From: Chitinophagaceae bacterium UBA3961
Lineage (GTDB): Bacteria; Bacteroidota; Bacteroidia; Chitinophagales; Chitinophagaceae
DNA: 29,183 nt
NCBI GenBank assembly: GCA_002385265.1
Contig: DGDD01000143.1
Coordinates: 1 to 29,183, forward strand
Direction: 5' to 3'
Each line of letters opens with the position of its first letter. The first letter of the stretch is position 1. A program made the position numbers and the translations under genes. The notes beneath the pieces were generated by a model. The model worked only from the letters and a program-made list of their open reading frames with translations. It was not told where the DNA came from and made no database searches. This document shows positions 1 to 8,000 of this stretch, in pieces.

Positions 1-990
1 GATGACATAAAAAACACTGCCATAAACACTATTCCTGATTTTGATTTTTTAATTGCAGGCTTCCCTTGCCAGCCTTTTTCAAATGCTGGTTTAAGAAAAG
101 GCATCAATGATGAAAGAGGTAATTTATTTGAAGAATGTGAAAACCTTTTAAAGCAAGCACTTAAAAGAAAAAATCCACCGATTGGATTTGTATTTGAAAA
201 CGTGAAAGGAATTCTTTCCTCAAAAATGGATAATGGAACAAGTATTCCTGATGAAATAGTTAAAAGAACGGAAAAACTCGGTTTCAAAACGAATTATAAA
301 TTATTCAAGACCTGTGATTATGGCGTGCCTTCAAACAGACAACGGTTAATAATTGTTGGCATCCGTAAAGACATTGGTTACTTTGACTTTTCTCTTTTAG
401 ACCAAGTAGTTGCGGAGTATAACCTTCCGAATGAAAAAGAAAGCCCGTATGATTTGTATTTAGGTTCTGCCTTATGTGATATACCAAAAGATGCCCCACA
501 ATACAACGACTTTTGGAAGTATTCACCAGGCGGACAATATATGGTTGACAAAATCGGTGCTTGCCTTGATGGTAGAGAGGCACTCGAAAAATTTAAAAAA
601 AGAACTCCATTACATGAAATTTCAAATACAATTACAACTGGAAGGTCTTGGAAAAACATGAACCCAAAAGATATGTCTGAGAGGTTTTTGAAAATTTGGA
701 ACAATCCACAAAAATACAGAGCCCCTAATTTCTACAGAAGATTTGCTCTTGGTGAAATAAACGGAACAATCACAGCTTCAGCTCAACCAGAAAATTGTGG
801 CATTACCCACCCTTTTGAAAATAGGCGTTTTACAATTAGGGAAGTTGCGAGAATACAATCGTTCCCAGACGATTTTACTTTTCCTTTCAAAACTATTGCT
901 GACGCTTATAAAGTAATCGGAAATGCAGTTCCTCCAATATTTGGTTGGGTAATTGCAAAAGCCTTAACCAAGCACATAGACAATGGGTAA
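1..990 (+). CDS. C5-cytosine DNA methyltransferase, N-terminus cut by window edge
   Basis: The frame is open from base 1, so the start lies outside the window; 329 codons are visible. In order they show the Pro-Cys-Gln active-site loop (GFPCQPFSNAG, codons 20-30; the Cys attacks C6 of cytosine), the ENV motif (FENVKG, from codon 65), the NRQRLIIVG motif (from codon 112), a short variable region expected to read the target site, then IREVARIQSFPDDF and YKVIGNAVPP, which are motifs IX and X. The AdoMet-binding motif I (FxGxGG) should lie just upstream. The enzyme makes 5-methylcytosine from AdoMet. The stop overlaps the next ATG by 8 bases, and two further genes follow without a gap, as in a restriction-modification operon where this enzyme protects host DNA. 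The target sequence cannot be read from the protein. The family call is firm; the restriction-modification role is inference from context. Confidence 0.95.
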   Translation, partial: DDIKNTAINTIPDFDFLIAGFPCQPFSNAGLRKGINDERGNLFEECENLLKQALKRKNPPIGFVFENVKGILSSKMDNGTSIPDEIVKRTEKLGFKTNYKLFKTCDYGVPSNRQRLIIVGIRKDIGYFDFSLLDQVVAEYNLPNEKESPYDLYLGSALCDIPKDAPQYNDFWKYSPGGQYMVDKIGACLDGREALEKFKKRTPLHEISNTITTGRSWKNMNPKDMSERFLKIWNNPQKYRAPNFYRRFALGEINGTITASAQPENCGITHPFENRRFTIREVARIQSFPDDFTFPFKTIADAYKVIGNAVPPIFGWVIAKALTKHIDNG

Positions 991-2305
991 TTTCAATCAC
1001 ATTAAAGCATATTTATTAGGGCTTTTAGTTGGTGGTGGTAAAGTTGACACAAATACTTTTGTTATTGACCTTCCCTTTAAAAAATGGGGGATGGACCCTA
1101 TGCGAATGAATATCATTGCGAGTGACATTCTTACCAATATACGCCAACGTTTTAATACTACTTACAATTTTGATGTTACCTACGAAATTGGTAATAGTCG
1201 GTGGTTAATTACACCAATTGAGGGTGCAGATATTTCACCATTGATAAAGGATTTACAAGCCCTAAATTTACCTATCGGCGGCTTTTTATTATCAACTGTT
1301 GACTTAGCAATTGCAAAAACTAAACTTACAGGAATAAGTGTTGAAAGTTTTCTCTCAGGCGTCTTCGACACAAGGGCAAGTCTTACGCTTTCTCACAGGC
1401 GTTTTACTGATGATGCACCTGTTGTATCAGTCGAAATTCCTGGCAGTACAAAGAATTTCAAATTCGTTGTTCAATTATGTTCATGGCTTACTGATTTAGG
1501 CTCTATTACTGACCAAATTTTATATAATCATCCAAATCAACATGCAGCGTCTGACCCAGACTACAAGGGATGGAAGAAAGGGTTTAAGATTAGGTTTCTT
1601 GTGAAATCCTTTTTAGCGCAACATTCTTTTGCGCTGAAGGCAAAATCAATTGATGTAACTACAATTGAAAAGAAGCAGAAGAAAGAAGAACAGATTCCAT
1701 GTTATCTAAGAAAATTACGTAAGCCGAGCCCAATAACAGTTCATAGCGACCAAAATTCGTCTGAACTTCCCATCGAAGTAAGAAATAAAATATTTTTCCA
1801 TTATCATCATTTTTGTGCAGTTTTAAATTGTCCTCATGCACCAAAAGACGAAATCGATAAACTAATTAAACAGAAAAACAGTCTAATAAATTTCTTTCCT
1901 CGACTATCAAAAGGTTCGAAAAAAGAATTGCAAAAAGCATTCGAGAAAATTCAATCAACATATTTTCCTGACAAAGAAATATCAAAGAAAAAAACTAAAA
2001 TAAGCAAGCTGCTTGAAGATGAAACATTTGTTGACTTTGCTGGATTAGACCAAGGCATCGCCTACTTATTTGCTACTTCTTTGAATGGTAAAAGGCATAT
2101 GGGCTCAATGAGTAAGATTTTGAACAGTTGTTCTGAAAATATTGTTTTAGTTTCAACTATTGGAAGTGGCTTCAATAGCCCATTATTGGTAGTGAATACT
2201 ACCAATCAAAGAGCTTTTATTTGTTCTTCTGTTTCAAACAAGCTAAACCAAGAAATGATTAAAAGGAAAATTACAGTAAAAGGATTAAATGTAAATATTC
2301 AATAG
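983..2305 (+). CDS. Protein with two degenerate LAGLIDADG-like motifs, possible DNA-recognition subunit
   Basis: 440 residues with no family I can name with certainty. Two segments look like LAGLIDADG helices: YLLGLLVGGGKV (residues 10-21) and FLSGVFDTRASLT (123-135). Each is followed by a strand-rich stretch, and the second also by a helix ending in WLTDLG. This matches a single-chain double-motif fold. The position that carries the catalytic Asp/Glu in homing endonucleases is Gly18 in the first motif and Arg131 in the second, so cleavage by this protein is unlikely. The fold would still bind DNA, as in WhiA-type proteins. Residues from about 225 to 440 are Lys-rich and unassigned. It overlaps the methyltransferase gene by 8 bases and precedes the nuclease gene by 1 base. 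My inference is that it is the sequence-reading partner of that nuclease. It could instead be a decayed homing endonuclease. Confidence 0.6.
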   Translation: MGNFNHIKAYLLGLLVGGGKVDTNTFVIDLPFKKWGMDPMRMNIIASDILTNIRQRFNTTYNFDVTYEIGNSRWLITPIEGADISPLIKDLQALNLPIGGFLLSTVDLAIAKTKLTGISVESFLSGVFDTRASLTLSHRRFTDDAPVVSVEIPGSTKNFKFVVQLCSWLTDLGSITDQILYNHPNQHAASDPDYKGWKKGFKIRFLVKSFLAQHSFALKAKSIDVTTIEKKQKKEEQIPCYLRKLRKPSPITVHSDQNSSELPIEVRNKIFFHYHHFCAVLNCPHAPKDEIDKLIKQKNSLINFFPRLSKGSKKELQKAFEKIQSTYFPDKEISKKKTKISKLLEDETFVDFAGLDQGIAYLFATSLNGKRHMGSMSKILNSCSENIVLVSTIGSGFNSPLLVVNTTNQRAFICSSVSNKLNQEMIKRKITVKGLNVNIQ

Positions 2306-2306
2306 G

Positions 2307-2876
2307 ATGAATGAAATTAGTTATTACGAAGAATTTTCAAAAAAGTTTATTCGGTATTTAAGTTCATACTTATATGGTGATTTTAAAGTTTACTACTCGT
2401 GCAACAACACTTTAGATACACTGGTTAAGGACTTAGAACTTCAATCGGGAATTACTATTAAGCCAGAAAATTCATACATTCCTAAATTAAAGGTCGATAT
2501 AGTTTTTGCTGTTTGTGAAAACAATAAAGCAAGACTAATATTAATTGAAGCAAAATATTTACCCCAGTTAAGCCTTAAAGATTATTCACAGCTTGCAGGT
2601 TATTTGCAAGTAGCAAAAACCATAGACATTGGACTGCTATTGTTGGTACAAAAAGGAAATAGCATAAATAAGCTTTCAAATGATTTCCAAGAAATATTAC
2701 GGCTAAAAAAGCTTCCAATGAATTGGCTTATAGACTTACAACAATTTAATGAACAGCATAATTTTAAAACAGGAATTATAAGTTACATTCCTAATAACGG
2801 TATTGATTGGGTCGACACCAAAGAAATTCATGGCATATCATCGTTTGAGGAATTAATGGACATCATTAAAACTTAG
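2307..2876 (+). CDS. PD-(D/E)XK nuclease, putative restriction subunit
   Basis: 189 residues. The PD-(D/E)XK signature is visible: Asp64 in KVDIVFAV, then Glu81-Ala-Lys83 in LILIEAK at the end of the next strand, then Gln95 and Tyr99 in DYSQLAGYLQ, a QxxxY-like helix as in RecB-type nucleases. These residues should bind Mg2+ and cut phosphodiester bonds. The protein is small and shows no separate recognition domain, which fits a nuclease guided by a partner. Its ATG lies 1 base after the stop of the LAGLIDADG-like gene, so the two are probably translated together. Together with the methyltransferase this makes a three-gene restriction-modification-like unit. A Mrr- or RecB-like nuclease with another role is possible. 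The fold call is good; substrate specificity is unknown. Confidence 0.75.
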   Translation: MNEISYYEEFSKKFIRYLSSYLYGDFKVYYSCNNTLDTLVKDLELQSGITIKPENSYIPKLKVDIVFAVCENNKARLILIEAKYLPQLSLKDYSQLAGYLQVAKTIDIGLLLLVQKGNSINKLSNDFQEILRLKKLPMNWLIDLQQFNEQHNFKTGIISYIPNNGIDWVDTKEIHGISSFEELMDIIKT

Positions 2877-3773
2877 CCAACGCACCAAGTCAGACACATT
2901 TGAAAGGTACATAAAGCTGACACACAGAAGCCAACCTTGCATAAGAGCCCGTCTTTTGTCAACGCACAGGCAACACTCTGCAGTTCTACACATATCCACA
3001 TTAAAGTTAACCGAGAAAAATGGCGAACGTAAAAAATGGGTATTGCCAAAAATGCAGGCTGACGGAAGCGAAAGTATTCACTTTTTACAATTCTAATTTC
3101 TCTAAGCCTTATGTCATATGGGTAGCTAAGAAACAAACGTACCCTAGCACGAGTATCTGATTACTGAATAAATTGGGACCCTACAATTATTATAACAAAA
3201 AAGCAATTCGACAGCATTTCCTAAAAAAGCACAAATTTGTTTTACAATACCAACGTTAATAAATTTACTGACAGTGAATATACTCCTATACTTCGGCTTT
3301 TGAATTCAAGTTTAATAGTGCCATTGAAAGACACGGTTTTTTCTAACCAGAGAGTATTCTAAATTTCTAGTAATGATTGACAGATCTGCGTAGATAAGCA
3401 AGATGCTAAAACTTTACCCCGATAATCTTATTAGCAGTGGAGTAGGGTATTACTTTCCGATACTAAAAGTTGAATATTACGGAACGGCTCATTTACGAAG
3501 TTATTTCTATGTGAAAAATTGAAGTTATAAATATGGTGTGCTGCCAACAAAAGTGTTTGCAAAAGCAGGGTGGACATTGTTACATCAGCTATGTGCAAGC
3601 ATCAGCTGTGGGTCGGGCTCAACGTTCAAATTTCAGTTTTAGTTCATAACTTCAACACCATATTTTCAAATGAGCTTTTATACCGGGCTAGTAAATCAGT
3701 GAATTCCCCGACTTCGCAAAAACCTGAACGTTGCCTAGAACTGTTTTCAAGGTTTTTGCAATAGGACGATTAA
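2875..3773. repeat. Cassette-like junction 1, downstream of the methyltransferase operon
   Basis: About 900 non-coding bases after the nuclease gene. The left end starts inside the stop codon with AGCCAACGCACCAA (2875-2888). This 14-mer recurs exactly at 8644-8657, just after the zorB-like gene. The right end (3727-3773, starting AACGTTGCCT and containing TTTTTGCAATAGGACGA) matches 8831-8875 with few changes. AGCCAACG at the left and CGTTGCCT at the right are imperfect inverted repeats. The middle has only scraps of open frame, including a 39-codon ATG frame at 3403-3522 with no recognisable family. I see no recombinase, tRNA or integron attC consensus. Similar operon-end sequences recur in Bacteroidota genomes in my experience; their role is unknown to me. 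Confidence 0.55.
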
Positions 3774-3816
3774 AAAACTAAATGGTAAATCAAACAAAAT
3801 ATAGATTACCTAGTAG

Positions 3817-4038
3817 AATCGAAGAAGCGCTTGGGTTCGTTGGAGCCCGGTAAGCAACGCCTATGCATACAACATCTATTACGGCATTGCTCCCAATAAT
3901 ATGTACAGTTGCATCATGGTGCACAGTTCCAACGAAAACTACATCAAATACATGGACAAAGACCTCACCTATTATTTTCAGATCGAGAGTGTGAATGAGA
4001 ACGGAGTGAGTGAGAGGACGGCGGTGATGAAGAATTAG
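3817..4038 (+). pseudogene. C-terminal remnant of a secreted glycosidase (fibronectin III-like tail)
   Basis: A frame open from 3817 to a TAG at 4036-4038 reads as a fibronectin type III-like repeat from codon 6 (3832) on: WVRWSPVSNAYAYNIYYG, then a stretch with IMVHSSN, then YYFQIESVNENGVSER and a short tail. This pattern of W..P...A..YNIYYG and YYF.IE..NENG.SE is what I know from the ends of Bacteroidota family 43 glycoside hydrolases. No start codon or catalytic domain lies upstream, because a stop at 3814 closes the frame. It is therefore the 3' stub of a gene that was cut, most likely when island DNA came in. The protein family is inferred from pattern only. Confidence 0.6.
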
Positions 4039-4149
4039 GGGAGGGAGATTGGTGGATTGTGCTAATTGTATATAGTAAATGTATAACACTAACTATATGG
4101 AATACAACAGATTGAGAGTTTATTTATTTGATTAGTGTTTCGTATATTT

Positions 4150-4314
4150 ACGTGGTACCGGTAATGCAAAAAGACGACAGTGCAACAATAAAACGACAGG
4201 AAAAATGAACAGACAAGCCAACGCTTCAGCAAAATCAAAAGAGGTGCGACGCTACCCAAAAGCAGACACACAATTGCACCACATTTGCGTTTGCCCCAAC
4301 ACACGACCTGAATA
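4150..4314. repeat. Operon-leader sequence related to the junction repeats
   Basis: The 165 bases before the darT-like gene are rich in GACAGxxxAACA-type runs, as at 8660-8700. They include AGCCAACGC at 4216-4224, the core of the 14-mer shared by the two junctions, and end in a CA-rich stretch (ACACAATTGCACCACATTTG) just before the start codon. No convincing Bacteroidota promoter (TTG, then TAnnTTTG) is visible, and no open frame of note. It probably carries the operon's promoter and leader. Confidence 0.35.
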
Positions 4315-5817
4315 ATGAAGTTTTTCAAAAAAATATGGACAACTATTAAAATCTTCTTTGTAGGCAAGAAGAAAAAGTCTGATGTAAAAGTGTATCAAGA
4401 CGCTAAGGCAACTATTGAGAAAGGAATAGACAAAGAAGAAATACTTACAAAAGCGTCAAGTGCTACTAATGACGAAGAAAGAAAGGAAATTCTCCAACCT
4501 CTGATTGATTTTGTAACTGCTGAACAAATTGTAGATGCAATAGAAAACGAGCCTGAAATTCTATCAGAAACAAAACCAACGAAGAAAAGAAAGAAATTAT
4601 ACGACCTGCATGAACTTGAAAATGAAATCAAGCGTCATCAATCAAACTTGACTCTACTTGAGCTACAGAAATCAAGTGTTAAAGAAGTTTTCAATCCAGA
4701 CACTTCGTCATTTGACGAACGAATAAATAAACTGTTTTCACTTCTCGGCAAGAACAAAGTGAATGACAAAGTTGAATTATCGGATTTCACTGTTTCTGCG
4801 TTTGACAAAGATTTCAAACAACTCGAAAGATTATTATCTGAAAAATCTGCCCTTAGACGTCATAAAACCAAAGAGCAAGAAAAGAAAAGGCAAAATAAAA
4901 TATATGAAAGCAACATTAAAAAAGAACTCAATCATCTTGATTCGCTGATAGAACAAAATAAACTTGATGACGCCAAACTACTTATAAATAGACTTTCGAA
5001 GTCAATTAAACCGGACTATAAAAAAGGTATTGAACGGCTTTCAAGAGCAGTAGAAAAACTCAAAGAAAAGGAACTAGAAGTTTTCAAGAAACGACAAGCA
5101 GAACTTCTTAGACAACAACAAGAAGAAGCCGAAAGACTGCGAATTGAACAAGAAAAGAAATTAGAACAACAAAGGATTGCAAGGGAAGAAGCCGAGGAAA
5201 TAAGAAAAATCGAAGAAGCAAAAAAAACAGAAAAGGAAAATAAGCTAAAAGCACTATTAACAAAAAAATTCAATTGGAGAGATTTTCAAAGAATCCTACA
5301 AGACAATGGTATTGCGGGATTTTATCATTTTACTGATAGGTCAAATCTTAAATCTATTAAGGAAAATGGAGGTTTATTTTCTTGGTATTATTGTGATTTA
5401 AACAGAATAGAAATCCCAATGCCTGGTGGTAGCTTAGGTTCACGCCAAAACGATACAATTAATGGTAAAAAAGATTTTGTAAGAGCTGCATTTAATAAAG
5501 AACATCCGATGTTATTTATTGCTCAAAGAGACGGGAGGATTTCAAGACCAGTTTGGCTTGATATAGATATTGAGATAGCCTATTTTGAGCATACTGAGTT
5601 TTCAGACAAAAATGCTGCGGCATTTTCTTCTTACACTCCTATAATTGGCAAAGAAGTACAGCATTTGTCAAATATTAGGTTTGACATTTTAAAGAAAGCT
5701 GAACGAGTAAGGCACTACAATTTATTGGACAACGAAAAACCATATAACCAAGCGGAAGTCCTCGTAAAAACTTGGATTCCGATAGAATATATTAAAAATA
5801 TTGAAAGTCTTGCCTAA
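4315..5817 (+). CDS. DarT-like (DUF4433) ADP-ribosyltransferase with long helical N-terminal arm
   Basis: 500 residues in three parts. Residues 3-15 (FFKKIWTTIKIFF) form a basic, aromatic amphipathic helix that could lie on the membrane. Residues from about 90 to 320 are charged and helical, with an unbroken Glu/Lys/Arg/Gln coiled coil at about 230-315. Residues 333-500 match DarT: GFYHFTDRSNLKSI (335-348), then DFVRAAFNKEHPMLF, then FSDKNAA, and QAEVLVKTWIPIEYI near the end, where Glu481 aligns with the catalytic Glu. DarT enzymes use NAD+ to ADP-ribosylate DNA bases, which stops replication; they act as toxins and anti-phage effectors. Usual DarTs are only about 200 residues, so the arm is extra. 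The stop overlaps the NADAR gene start by one base (TAATG). The catalytic domain call is strong; the function of the arm is inference. Confidence 0.85.
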   Translation: MKFFKKIWTTIKIFFVGKKKKSDVKVYQDAKATIEKGIDKEEILTKASSATNDEERKEILQPLIDFVTAEQIVDAIENEPEILSETKPTKKRKKLYDLHELENEIKRHQSNLTLLELQKSSVKEVFNPDTSSFDERINKLFSLLGKNKVNDKVELSDFTVSAFDKDFKQLERLLSEKSALRRHKTKEQEKKRQNKIYESNIKKELNHLDSLIEQNKLDDAKLLINRLSKSIKPDYKKGIERLSRAVEKLKEKELEVFKKRQAELLRQQQEEAERLRIEQEKKLEQQRIAREEAEEIRKIEEAKKTEKENKLKALLTKKFNWRDFQRILQDNGIAGFYHFTDRSNLKSIKENGGLFSWYYCDLNRIEIPMPGGSLGSRQNDTINGKKDFVRAAFNKEHPMLFIAQRDGRISRPVWLDIDIEIAYFEHTEFSDKNAAAFSSYTPIIGKEVQHLSNIRFDILKKAERVRHYNLLDNEKPYNQAEVLVKTWIPIEYIKNIESLA

Positions 5818-6497
5818 TGATATACATCGAGAATAAAAAGAAGAAGGAAAAAGCGTTGTTGGCAAAATACCCCAATGCCAAAATCGTTGATGTTACCTCA
5901 AAAGCAACAACTGGCTTAGTTAAATTGAGTCCGTTTTATCCCCACGGAAATATTCCTATCCCTTTTTCAGAAAACCGCAAAGCCAAATCTGTTGAGGGGA
6001 TTTGGCAGGCTTTAAAAGTTTTTGAAAGTGCTGATATTGACGAAGCGATGTTCTCTAATGACACAATGAAAGACATAAAAAGAACTGTCAGAAAATATGG
6101 AAAACCTTTAGGGCATCGTAAAGGCGTAAATGGCACCGACTTGCTGAATTATATTGATGCTAGAATACAGATTTATCTTCCGAGTTATTTATGGGTATTA
6201 GAAAACAAGGTTTCAGAAATAATTGAGCGACTTAAAGAAGCATCAAAAAAAGAGGATATTGTTTTACTTGACTATGAAACTAATTGCGATGTTTTAAACC
6301 CGAAAAAACCGCTTTCACACGCCTTTCTCGTGAAGGCATACGTTGAGGGTAATTATCCAATGGCAACCGACTTGTATAAAGAACTTGAACAAAGGAAACT
6401 GAATCCAGTCGAGGAAAAGTCTAAAAAGAAAGCAACTAAACCGAGAACTAAAAAAACTCAAAACAAAAAGGACGACAATCAAACAACCCTATTTTAA
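5817..6497 (+). CDS. NADAR/DUF6939-like protein, probable ADP-ribosylation-reversing antidote
   Basis: 226 residues. The core shows a NADAR-type layout: KLSPFYPHGNIPIPFS (36-51), KSVEGIWQALKVFE (57-70, with Glu60, Trp63, Gln64 and Lys67), then a segment ending in RKYGKPLGHRKG. Known NADAR proteins remove ADP-ribose from guanine bases and can neutralise DarT1-type toxins, so pairing with the adjacent DarT gene suggests the antidote. Residues from about 195 to 220 are a Lys-rich flexible tail, and the protein ends in QTTLF (222-226), which matches the QxxLF sliding-clamp-binding pattern. That would place the enzyme on replicating DNA. It overlaps the toxin gene by 1 base and lies 11 bases before the zorA-like gene. 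The family assignment is fairly good; the hydrolase role is inferred from family and context. Confidence 0.75.
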   Translation: MIYIENKKKKEKALLAKYPNAKIVDVTSKATTGLVKLSPFYPHGNIPIPFSENRKAKSVEGIWQALKVFESADIDEAMFSNDTMKDIKRTVRKYGKPLGHRKGVNGTDLLNYIDARIQIYLPSYLWVLENKVSEIIERLKEASKKEDIVLLDYETNCDVLNPKKPLSHAFLVKAYVEGNYPMATDLYKELEQRKLNPVEEKSKKKATKPRTKKTQNKKDDNQTTLF

Positions 6498-6508
6498 AAG
6501 CAGAGAAC

Positions 6509-7999
6509 ATGACATTTGAGATTATATTCATTTTAGCCCTTGTCGGATTACAAATATTAGTATTTTTCAACGTCTTCTTTAAAATAAAGTCGTATCAGCG
6601 GTTTTTTCCAAGTTCGTTTAAAGAAATACAAATCGAAAAATTCTTTATAACAAAAGCAGTTCTAAGTGAATCTGACCAATTTGATAAATACTTGGATTCA
6701 CTCCCAAATTATGTCCAAATAATTGAGGAATCAGAAGATGCGGATCAAGTCGAGCTTTTAGTTATTCCTAATTCAACAAAAGCGAATCATTCACACTTTT
6801 CAGAGATAATTAAATCCACTAATGCCTATTTGTGCAAAAACAAAGGAGCATCAGCAGACTTTGGGATTTTAAAAGACACTTGCGAAAGGCATCTTGAAAA
6901 GGTTGACAATGAAATTGGCAACCTTATAAATGTTCCTTTATATATCGGATTGGGAGGAACCTTTGTTGGAATTATTATTGGTTTGTGGGGGATTGATTTC
7001 TCCGCTACAACTGAAGGAACTACTACGACAATTTCATCTGATAGTATTGCCCAGTTACTGAATGGGGTTATTGCCGCAATGTTTGCAAGTTTGGTAGGAT
7101 TAGCTTTTACTGTGATTAATTCAGCTTTGGTTTACAAGCCAGCGGCCTACAAAAATGATACAGACAAAAACCATTATTACGATTTTTTACAAAGAGAACT
7201 ACTACCATTTTTGAATATTGGCGTTTCCAAATCTCTTGGAAGTTTTAAAGATGTTTTAAATCATTTTATTATCAAATTTGGTGAGAACATGGATGACTAC
7301 AAAGATTCAGGTCATCTTCTCAATGAAAATTTACAAAAGCAACAGACTGTTCTTGAAGAAATAAACAAGTTAAGTCTAACCAGGACTGCAACCAAAATTG
7401 CAGAAGTGTTTGCGGACCTTAAAGGATCAGCAGAGCACTTAGAAAAATTTCAAGCGTATCAAAAGGGCCTAAATGGTTATGTTGACAAAACAGAGAAAGT
7501 TGCCCATGACATGAATGTAATCATTGAACAGTTTAAGGACTTCAATTTAAATCTTAAAGCAATAAGCAATAATAGTGTTGCCACTATTGAATTACAGAAG
7601 CAATTCAAAGATTCTTTAGAAAAACACTTCCCTACTATAAACGACCACAGAGAAGTTTGGCGGACCCAAGTTGATGAACTTAATCAAGATATCAAAGAGG
7701 TTTACAAGGAACTCAATAGTTACTTTAAAACTTCTACTGAGCAAATTCAATCCTTTATTGGCAGTAACAACAACTTTTTCACAGGAATTAATGAAATACA
7801 AAATGCCATTAAAGTTTTTGTAGAAAACTCATCCATCCAAAAGGATGAATTCAATGTTTTGAAAAATCAAATCGTTGACATGCGAAATGATTTCAAGGAT
7901 TCGCAAAAGCAATCAATTGAAACTAATAAGGCTCTAATTGAAGCTATTATTGACTTGAAAAAAACCTTAAGCAAAATAGAAATCCCAATAGAGAAATAA
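6509..7999 (+). CDS. zorA-like: ZorA-like MotA/TolQ/ExbB ion-channel protein with long tail
   Basis: 496 residues. Helix 1 spans about 5-24, helix 2 about 142-162 (PLYIGLGGTFVGIIIGLWGI) and helix 3 about 183-207 (LLNGVIAAMFASLVGLAF), which is the MotA/ExbB/ZorA arrangement with a large cytoplasmic loop between helices 1 and 2. Residues 208-496 are helical and charged, forming a tail of about 290 residues. In Zorya systems ZorA makes a pentameric proton-driven motor around a ZorB dimer, and its tail projects into the cytoplasm to signal to effectors. The next gene, 1 base away, encodes the matching ZorB-like protein. The tail is shorter than in type I ZorA as I remember it. An unrelated ExbB-type transport role is possible but fits the neighbours less well. 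Confidence 0.8.
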   Translation: MTFEIIFILALVGLQILVFFNVFFKIKSYQRFFPSSFKEIQIEKFFITKAVLSESDQFDKYLDSLPNYVQIIEESEDADQVELLVIPNSTKANHSHFSEIIKSTNAYLCKNKGASADFGILKDTCERHLEKVDNEIGNLINVPLYIGLGGTFVGIIIGLWGIDFSATTEGTTTTISSDSIAQLLNGVIAAMFASLVGLAFTVINSALVYKPAAYKNDTDKNHYYDFLQRELLPFLNIGVSKSLGSFKDVLNHFIIKFGENMDDYKDSGHLLNENLQKQQTVLEEINKLSLTRTATKIAEVFADLKGSAEHLEKFQAYQKGLNGYVDKTEKVAHDMNVIIEQFKDFNLNLKAISNNSVATIELQKQFKDSLEKHFPTINDHREVWRTQVDELNQDIKEVYKELNSYFKTSTEQIQSFIGSNNNFFTGINEIQNAIKVFVENSSIQKDEFNVLKNQIVDMRNDFKDSQKQSIETNKALIEAIIDLKKTLSKIEIPIEK

Positions 8000-8000
8000 G

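Noticed and set aside
2941..3096. An open frame ending in a peptide-like stretch (KKWVLPKMQADGSESIHF) within junction 1
   Set aside because: It has no start codon, and its upstream part is junction repeat. It may be a gene scrap but cannot be supported.
3403..3522. A 39-codon ATG frame within junction 1
   Set aside because: It reads like plausible protein, but it is short, has no relatives I can recognise, no clear start signal and lies inside repeat-like DNA.
3790..4089. 99-codon minus-strand frame
   Set aside because: It is the antisense shadow of the fibronectin III-like remnant, whose plus-strand reading has a clear family pattern.
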